Below, piece by piece: positions 1-4,790 of a DNA stretch of 9,571 nt (within the stretch, counting starts at the first letter, position 1; the number at the start of each line of letters is the position of its first letter). Source of the DNA: Phycisphaerales bacterium UBA966 (GTDB lineage Bacteria > Planctomycetota > Phycisphaerae > Phycisphaerales > SM1A02); contig DBCE01000028.1 in assembly GCA_002292895.1 (NCBI GenBank), positions 241-9,811 on the forward strand, in the 5' to 3' direction. A program made the translations under genes and the position numbers. The notes under the pieces were generated by a model that saw only the letters and a program-made list of their open reading frames with translations, was not told where the DNA came from and did no database searches.

Positions 1-26
1 TTCATGATCTTGTTTGCGATGTTCAT
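1..26 (-). CDS. flp: Second Flp pilin gene, 5' end only (runs off the window)
   Basis: Read on the minus strand, an ATG at 26-24 opens a frame encoding MNIANKIM, the same eight residues that begin the complete pilin at 256-71. Positions 1-33 are base-for-base identical to 231-263, so the identity covers the whole visible coding part and 7 bases upstream of the start. A Shine-Dalgarno AGGA (minus strand, 38-35) lies 8 bases before the ATG, the same spacing as in the complete copy. It follows the first pilin after a 44-bp spacer, so the repeat period is 230 bp. It is most likely a paralogous Flp pilin co-transcribed with the first. The rest of the gene is outside the window, so I cannot say whether it is intact or how far it has diverged. 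Confidence 0.75.
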
Positions 27-70
27 AGTGTTCGTCCTGTGAAAAGGGCTAACTGATTGATGAAAACAAA

Positions 71-256
71 TTACGAGTTGTTAACGTTGGTGACCGAGGA
101 AGTCAGCGCTGTGGTCTTGGCCTGCGTTGCGACCTTCAGTGCCGTCACGCCTGCGGCTGCGCCACCTGCAACGACGACGGTGATCAGCGGGTACTCAACG
201 CCTTCGCCGCCGCGTTCATCCTTGATGAAGTTCATGATCTTGTTTGCGATGTTCAT
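71..256 (-). CDS. flp: Flp-type (type IVb/IVc) pilin precursor, 61 aa
   Basis: This is the structural subunit of the Tad pilus. It has a short charged leader (residues 1-16, ending DERG), a predicted prepilin-peptidase cut at G16|G17, then GEGVEY, giving the Flp signature of Glu at +5 and Tyr at +6 (E21, Y22). A hydrophobic helix (about 23-45, rich in V, A and G) and a short Thr/Ser/Asn tail follow. The length of 61 aa is typical of Flp pilins. Translation could begin 7 codons upstream at 277, but the ATG at 256 is preceded at 8 bases by AGGAG (minus strand, 269-265) and gives the normal leader length. It sits 302 bp downstream of tadD and just upstream of a second copy. The Pro at +7 (EYPLI) is unusual, since Gly or Ala is more common in families I recall. 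Confidence 0.9.
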   Translation of the reverse strand: MNIANKIMNFIKDERGGEGVEYPLITVVVAGGAAAGVTALKVATQAKTTALTSSVTNVNNS

Positions 257-331
257 AGTGTTCTCTCCTGCTATCAAACTAAATGGGGCAAAACCGACCC
301 CTCACAGTGTCGTGAGAGCATCGAACATCAG

Positions 332-360
332 ACTCTAGCGTCTCGAATGTTGACAGGCAA
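332..360 (-). promoter_or_regulatory. Weak sigma-70-like promoter candidate upstream of flp
   Basis: On the minus strand, TTGCCT (360-355) and TAGAGT (337-332) are separated by 17 bases. Each hexamer matches the consensus TTGACA/TATAAT at 4 of 6 positions. Transcription would begin about 70 nt before the pilin ATG and include the CTCAC/GTGAG inverted repeat at 301-316. Matches this weak arise by chance, and the sigma factors of this host are unknown. It is listed because the position suits a pilin promoter. Confidence 0.25.
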
Positions 361-409
361 CCATCGATGGGCAGTCTTCAGTCAAACTTTGCAGAATTGC
401 GTGTCTTTG

Positions 410-425
410 TAGCGCATAAGCGCTA
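410..425. repeat. Perfect inverted repeat TAGCGC-ATAA-GCGCTA
   Basis: Two 6-bp arms (410-415 and 420-425) are exact reverse complements around a 4-base centre. No T-run follows on either strand, so it does not look like an intrinsic terminator. It may be an operator half-site pair or a small RNA hairpin in the pilin upstream region. Its function is unknown. Confidence 0.5.
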
Positions 426-477
426 TGCCCGCGGATGAAGGTGTGATTATTCCCGTCTAATCCCGAATTATTTGGGT

Positions 478-507
478 GTGTTTCGGCGTGTTTCGGCGTG
501 TTTCGGC
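478..507. repeat. Three tandem copies of the 10-mer GTGTTTCGGC
   Basis: Copies at 478-487, 488-497 and 498-507 are identical. The 10-bp period is close to one helical turn, which would put repeated sites on one face of the DNA. It lies between tadD and flp and overlaps no gene. It could be a regulatory array or simple replication slippage. Confidence 0.85.
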
Positions 508-558
508 TGATCCTGGCCGAGCCCCCCTGCCGCCCCCCTACACCCCGTTCCGCGCTGG

Positions 559-1167
559 TTACTGGCTGGCTGCCTTGAACTTTGCGCGCGCTAACCGGCT
601 CAATTTGATGTTCGACTCCACATCCGAGGGGGGCACCACCCGGGTCCAGAGTTGCGCCGCGCCAGCTTCATCCCCTGCAAGCGCCTTCGCCAGCGCCAAA
701 TTTGAGACGTAGTCGGCGTCCGCGGGGTCGGCTGCATAGGCCGACTCAAAGTCACGGTTGGCGGCGGGGATGTCGGCGGCAAGGAGGTGGCACATCCCGC
801 GGTTGTTCAGGAGGATCGATTGATTTGGATATTTCGCCAGGCCCCGGTCGAGCCACTTGATGGCCTCGGCCACTCGGCCTTCGATGAGCAGTATCTCGGC
901 ACCTTCCGTGTACGTCCCCAGGTGATCCGGGAACTCGGTGATCATGCGGTTCAAGAGGAACCCAGCCTGTTCAGTGCGGCCTTTGGTTGCCAACACCCGT
1001 GCGGTCATTTGCAAGGTGTCCGCCGTGGCTGGCTGCATGGGGCCGCCCTCAAACCAATCCTTGGGCTTTTCCTCGGTGGACTGGCAACCAACAGCCAGCA
1101 GCACCGATGTAAACGTGGAGGCGGCTAGAAGTTTCATGCGGCTCTTAGGCATATTCAGGGTATTCAT
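559..1167 (-). CDS. tadD: TadD-like TPR lipoprotein of the Tad pilus, 202 aa
   Basis: This is probably the outer-membrane-associated pilotin-like TPR protein of the Tad machine, thought in the family to help secretin assembly or stability. The N-terminus has basic residues (K8, R10, K12), a hydrophobic stretch (about 13-26) and a lipobox-like AVGC with Cys28. The rest (about 50-180) is helical with tetratricopeptide-type repeats: TEQAGFLLNRMITEFPDH, VAEAIKWLDRGLAKYPNQ and PAANRDFESAYAADPADA. The start at 1167 is supported by an AAGGA about 5 bases upstream and by a 4-bp ATGA overlap with the stop of the preceding lipoprotein gene, which implies translational coupling. Internal Met6 and Met11 are alternative starts. 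Length and position (after tadC and another lipoprotein) fit TadD. It is the last gene before the 302-bp pilin upstream region. Confidence 0.85.
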   Translation of the reverse strand: MNTLNMPKSRMKLLAASTFTSVLLAVGCQSTEEKPKDWFEGGPMQPATADTLQMTARVLATKGRTEQAGFLLNRMITEFPDHLGTYTEGAEILLIEGRVAEAIKWLDRGLAKYPNQSILLNNRGMCHLLAADIPAANRDFESAYAADPADADYVSNLALAKALAGDEAGAAQLWTRVVPPSDVESNIKLSRLARAKFKAASQ

Positions 1168-1727
1168 GGTGTTCCTTGCATCGTGCTGCCGCCGCCTTGT
1201 GGATTTAGTTTTTCGCCAATTGGGTTGGGCAAGGGGATGCTTCGAATGTCCTTGCGAATGACCAACGCCTCGGCAGTGGCCTCGCCTGGCCCGCCGGCAT
1301 GGCGATCAACAAGCTCAATGCGTTCCACTTGAACGCCGGCCGCTACGAGTCGCGCGCGCACTTCCGCGATCCGCGCCGCGTAGAGCTCAGCGCTGGCAGA
1401 ACCCTGGCGCACCGAAATGTAGCCGCCACTTTCAAGTACCGCCTGCGCCAAGATGGTCACGTTCTTGCGTCCGAGCGGCGAGAGCACAGCAGAGTCAATC
1501 TGAAAGTCTGCATCAAACAGTGTTCGCTGGCGCAAGATGCCAAGACGGGCCTGCTCATCAAAGGGTTCTTTGACAAACTGCTGGTCTGCGGCGTACTGGA
1601 CATCGTCATTGATGATGCGCCGATCAGGCGGGGGCTTGGGCGTGTTAGCGCAGCCGATGAGCGACAGCATTGCACCGCCGACGGTAACTACGACCAGGAG
1701 ATGTGATGAGTTGAGTTGAAATGACAT
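1164..1727 (-). CDS. CpaD/RcpB-like pilus assembly lipoprotein (OmpA-like fold possible), 187 aa
   Basis: This is a predicted lipoprotein with a hydrophobic signal (residues 10-25) and lipobox LIGC with Cys26. A Pro-rich and charged linker follows, then a conserved-looking segment (about 69-141): an F-x-x-D-S-A-V-L-SP-L-G-R start, a GGYISV strand and an ARIAEVRARLVAAGV helix ending in QVERIELVD. That order resembles CpaD-family pilus lipoproteins and, more distantly, OmpA/MotB peptidoglycan-binding domains. The OmpA loop with its binding Asp (G-H-T-D) is not present, so peptidoglycan binding is doubtful. CpaD/RcpB proteins assist the secretin. The ATG at 1727 has an AGGA 9 bases upstream and gives a proper signal peptide. 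A TTG at 1748 in the same frame is an alternative start. The stop overlaps the tadD start by 4 bp. The family call rests on context and weak pattern similarity. Confidence 0.6.
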   Translation of the reverse strand: MSFQLNSSHLLVVVTVGGAMLSLIGCANTPKPPPDRRIINDDVQYAADQQFVKEPFDEQARLGILRQRTLFDADFQIDSAVLSPLGRKNVTILAQAVLESGGYISVRQGSASAELYAARIAEVRARLVAAGVQVERIELVDRHAGGPGEATAEALVIRKDIRSIPLPNPIGEKLNPQGGGSTMQGTP

Positions 1728-1756
1728 TCGTACAGTTCCTGTTTGCAAATGCGGAC

Positions 1757-2563
1757 TCAGTTTGAATTGACCGATTGCACCGCTTCGAGAAGCATGACAA
1801 GTGATGGGATGACTAAGAGCATGAGCATGGATGGCAACAGCAGTGCTCCGATCGGCACCAGTACCAAGACGGAGGCGCGGTTCGCGCGCTCCTCGAGCGA
1901 TTCAAGTTCTGCAATCCGCAGTGAATCTGATAGAACGACAATCATGTTCGACAGTTCAGTACCGAATCGCTCAGTCTGTTGGAGAAGTGATCCGAGTGAC
2001 CGAAATTCGATGACTCCGGTCCGTTCATATGCGCCGTCGAGGGCGACCTGCCAACTGGCTCCGAAGTTGACTTCGACACCAACTCTTCGCATCTCTTGAG
2101 CCATCCCGTCGCCACTACCAGTGATAGTTGTGGTCACCACATCCCACGCGGCTGGTAGTCCCATGCCGCCTTGGAGCGAGATTTGCATCAAGTCAAGGAC
2201 GACTGGGAAGTCCGTAAGAATGTCAATCCGTCGCTGGGTCTGCTGTACTTCCAGCCATGATCGCGGAATCCACCATCCGGCCAACCCGCCAATCAATGCC
2301 GCGGGAAGACATACAGTCAGTGATGGATCATCTCCGAGTAGTAACCACACAGCAGCGAGTGCGCCGACGCCGATGGCGAGCATATGCATCGCCAGAAAGG
2401 TTGCCTGCGTAGTGGTGTCGGTGATACCAGCCGCTATCAGTTGCCGGCGGTAGGCAACAGGCATCCGGGTGTTGAGGATGTGCAAAGGCACTGCTGCTGC
2501 AGTGAGATTCATGGCGGCATCCGTCGACGATCCATCGGATGCTGTTGCCTGAGCACCACTCAT
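1757..2563 (-). CDS. tadC: TadC inner-membrane platform protein (T2SS GspF-like), 268 aa
   Basis: This is the polytopic inner-membrane platform partner of TadB that couples the TadA ATPase to pilus assembly. Hydrophobic segments lie at about 55-76, 82-100 and 232-260. The cytoplasmic GspF-like domain lies between, with the TadC signature DFPVVLDLMQISLQGGMGL (118-136), QEMRRVGVEVNFGAS (156-170) and QQTERFGTELSNMIVVLSDSLR (195-216), then EERANRASVLVLVPIGALLLPSML leading into the last membrane helices. The ATG at 2563 overlaps the TadB stop as ATGA. It is preceded by a strong AGGAGG 5 bases upstream, one of the best ribosome sites in the operon. A 29-bp gap separates its stop from the next gene. 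Length is close to that usual for TadC. Confidence 0.92.
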   Translation of the reverse strand: MSGAQATASDGSSTDAAMNLTAAAVPLHILNTRMPVAYRRQLIAAGITDTTTQATFLAMHMLAIGVGALAAVWLLLGDDPSLTVCLPAALIGGLAGWWIPRSWLEVQQTQRRIDILTDFPVVLDLMQISLQGGMGLPAAWDVVTTTITGSGDGMAQEMRRVGVEVNFGASWQVALDGAYERTGVIEFRSLGSLLQQTERFGTELSNMIVVLSDSLRIAELESLEERANRASVLVLVPIGALLLPSMLMLLVIPSLVMLLEAVQSVNSN

Positions 2564-3480
2564 ATCGCCCTCCTACTGCCGACAATTTCAATCCGACAAA
2601 TGCGTTGCACAGACACCAGGCCGGCCACAAGCATGGTCGCGGAAACGGCGACGAGGAGGTTGCCAGCCGGTCGATTGATAATGAAATCGGTGTAGCCGTC
2701 AGAGATCGTCGACATGAGGGGTATCACCAGTAATGGCCCCATGGCCACCAATGTGGCCGCACTACGCCCGTAAGCGAGAACGGTCGTGGCGCGGCGTCGA
2801 ACTCGTCCTCGGCCGACAAGTGCGGCTGCGAGCCGTTCGGTGGTTTCTGCGATGTTGCCACCTGCCTCAAATTGCACAAGCAGCGCCAGTCCAAAGGCGC
2901 GAAGCGCAGGTAGCGGCGAATTCAACAGAACGCTGCGGACACTTGTAGGTAGCTCCTCGCCAAGGTTCTCTCGTTGGACGATTTCTTGAAATGCTTTACC
3001 GGCGACACCCTCTCCCTCGGTAGCAAGTATCTGCAACATTCCAGCGATGGGTATGCCCGCGCGTAGTGCTCGGCTTGCGGTGCTCACGGCATGCAGTGCG
3101 CATCGTTCATCTTCGATGGTGCGTCTATTGCGCTTCCTGACACGCAAGAGTGCACGGGCGCCGTACCAGAGCACCAGAAAGGCGATGGCTGGACCGCTGC
3201 GCCCACCAACGATCCAGATGATTCCTGCACCTATAAAGCCGAGGTAGGGTCGAACACGCGGATTGCGCAGCAGCAAGATCGTGCGCGCTTGAACTGAGCG
3301 CGCGAGCGACCGAAGAGTTGCTGTTGGCGCATTCGGCGTACTTGGAGCACTGTCGCCACCTGACGGCGCCTGTAACTGTTGTCGGCGGCGTTCCGGCCCG
3401 ATCGCGAAGAAGTACCACGCTGTGCCAACGACAGCAGCGGCGAGCACGGGAGCCCAGAGTGTGGGGCTCAGGGCGCTCAC
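2560..3480 (-). CDS. tadB: TadB inner-membrane platform protein (T2SS GspF-like), 306 aa
   Basis: This is the first of the paired platform proteins. An N-terminal membrane segment (about 8-28) is followed by a basic and Pro/Ser-rich linker (30-55), a second hydrophobic region (78-112), the GspF-type cytoplasmic domain (about 125-235) and two C-terminal membrane segments (240-260 and 273-292). The GspF part shows the typical A-L-x-A-G-x-P repeat region (RALRAGIPIAGMLQILATEGEG) and QFEAGGNIAETTERLA (203-218), as expected for TadB. The start is a GTG at 3480 that overlaps the TadA stop as GTGA, with GGAG 8 bases upstream. Its stop overlaps the tadC ATG. The pairing with tadC right after tadA is the standard Tad order. 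Confidence 0.92.
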   Translation of the reverse strand: MSALSPTLWAPVLAAAVVGTAWYFFAIGPERRRQQLQAPSGGDSAPSTPNAPTATLRSLARSVQARTILLLRNPRVRPYLGFIGAGIIWIVGGRSGPAIAFLVLWYGARALLRVRKRNRRTIEDERCALHAVSTASRALRAGIPIAGMLQILATEGEGVAGKAFQEIVQRENLGEELPTSVRSVLLNSPLPALRAFGLALLVQFEAGGNIAETTERLAAALVGRGRVRRRATTVLAYGRSAATLVAMGPLLVIPLMSTISDGYTDFIINRPAGNLLVAVSATMLVAGLVSVQRICRIEIVGSRRAI

Positions 3481-4790
3481 GCCGACGGCTCCACGCTGAG
3501 TGGTCCGGCCGCAAAAGTCTTTGAATCAAGACTGATGCCGCGCGAAGCGAGGCGGGGAAGAAAGCTTGGTGTGTTCCCAGTTGCTTCGAATACACCCTCT
3601 ACATGGTCGCCTTTCACGCGGACCAGTCGGAACGTGTGCAACATTCGGATGTTGACGCCATCGTCAGTCGCATTTTCAACTTCGCATACTTCGCTGACAA
3701 CGCGACGCCCATCCGGGAGGCGCGTGACATGGACGACGAGATTGATGGCGGATGCCACATAGTCTCGGAGTACGCGCAAAGGCATATTGATGCCGCCCAT
3801 GGCGAGCATGGATTCAAGGCGATGAAGAGCATCGCGCGCGCTGTTGGCGTGGAGGGTGGTCATGGATCCCTCGTGACCCGTGTTCATCGCTTGCATCATG
3901 TCGAACGCTTCCGCGCCGCGGCACTCGCCAACGATGATGCGGTCGGGGCGCATGCGCAACGCATTTCGGAGCAGGTCGCTGGCCGCCACTACTCCGACGC
4001 CTTCTACATTGGCAGCACGTGTCTCAAGCCGCACTACATGTGCGCCTTCAAGACGCAACTCGGCGGCATCTTCAATGGTGATGATGCGCTCGCGTGGGCC
4101 AAGTGATGCCGAGGCCGCATTGAGGAGGGTGGTCTTGCCAGCACCCGCGCCGCCGCAAATGATGATGTTGAGGCGGCCAGCGACTGCGGCGCGAAGGAGG
4201 TTCGCGGTTGTGGCGTGAAGCGAGCCACGCTCGACGAGCCAATCAAGACCCAATGCGCGGGCAGGAAATCGGCGGATACTGAGTTGTGCGCCGTCGACTG
4301 CAAGTGGCGGAATGATGGCGTTGACGCGCGAGCCGTCCGGCAGGCGGGCATCAACCATCGGAGAGCGTTCATCAATCCGGCGTCCCGCGTTGCGAACGAT
4401 GCGCTGGATGACATGCATGAGGTGGGCGTTATCGCGAAACTTCGCGCCGCTTTCGTGCAACTTGCCCTTGCGCTCGATGAACACACGATCGGCGCCGACT
4501 ACCAGAATGTCAGTGATTTCCTCATCGGCGAAGAGCGGCTCAAGTGGTCCGAGTCCAAAGATGTCATCGAGTACGCCCTGCACCATCTGTGCGCGGAAGT
4601 CGTCGGAGACCGTATGCCCGGAGCGGTCAAGGAGTTCTTGAATGCGAGCAGTGCACTGAGCGATGAGGAGTTCCCGGCTGAGTTTTGCCGCCGCAACAAA
4701 GTCAAATGTTGCCAGAAGGCGCTCGTGCAACTCCCGCCGCAGAACGGCCGATTCGGCAGGTCCGAGCTTCACTGCTTCACCAGGGTTCAC
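3477..4790 (-). CDS. tadA: TadA/CpaF secretion ATPase, 437 aa
   Basis: This is the cytoplasmic hexameric ATPase of the type II/IV secretion superfamily that powers Flp pilus assembly. An N-terminal helical domain (about 1-85) leads to the CpaF-type signature GLGPLEPLFADEEITDILV. Then come the Arg-rich segments RRIDERSPMVDARLPDGSRVN (137-157) and SIRRFP (171-176), Walker A GGAGAGKTT (213-221, Lys219), the Asp box IITIEDAAELRL (236-247), Walker B RIIVGECRG with Glu289, and the His box TGHEGSMTTLHANS (304-317). All catalytic motifs look intact. The Walker A has Ala215 and Ala217 where many CpaF proteins have Thr and Ser. The GTG start at 4790 overlaps the stop of the fusion gene as GTGA. Its Shine-Dalgarno is poor, so coupling to upstream translation is likely. 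Val7 (GTG) is a possible later start. Confidence 0.95.
   Translation of the reverse strand: MNPGEAVKLGPAESAVLRRELHERLLATFDFVAAAKLSRELLIAQCTARIQELLDRSGHTVSDDFRAQMVQGVLDDIFGLGPLEPLFADEEITDILVVGADRVFIERKGKLHESGAKFRDNAHLMHVIQRIVRNAGRRIDERSPMVDARLPDGSRVNAIIPPLAVDGAQLSIRRFPARALGLDWLVERGSLHATTANLLRAAVAGRLNIIICGGAGAGKTTLLNAASASLGPRERIITIEDAAELRLEGAHVVRLETRAANVEGVGVVAASDLLRNALRMRPDRIIVGECRGAEAFDMMQAMNTGHEGSMTTLHANSARDALHRLESMLAMGGINMPLRVLRDYVASAINLVVHVTRLPDGRRVVSEVCEVENATDDGVNIRMLHTFRLVRVKGDHVEGVFEATGNTPSFLPRLASRGISLDSKTFAAGPLSVEPSA

Larger units (their letters stand above)
257..558. other. Intergenic region between tadD and the Flp pilin (302 bp)
   Basis: No convincing gene lies here. On the minus strand this is the 3' flank of tadD and the leader and promoter region of the pilin genes. 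It holds a C-rich stretch on the plus strand (522-546), three copies of a 10-bp tandem repeat (478-507), two TCCCG boxes exactly 10 bp apart (451-455 and 461-465), a perfect 6-bp inverted repeat (410-425), a weak sigma-70-like promoter candidate (332-360) and a short inverted repeat CTCAC/GTGAG (301-316) in the presumed leader. I see no hairpin followed by a T-run on the minus strand, so no clear terminator for tadD. The size and content fit separate control of the abundant pilin, but that is inference. Confidence 0.7.

Noticed and set aside
1728..1748. TTG at 1748 as the start of the CpaD-like lipoprotein
   Set aside because: The ATG at 1727 has an AGGA at suitable distance and gives a normal lipoprotein signal. 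The TTG start would place that AGGA inside the coding sequence.
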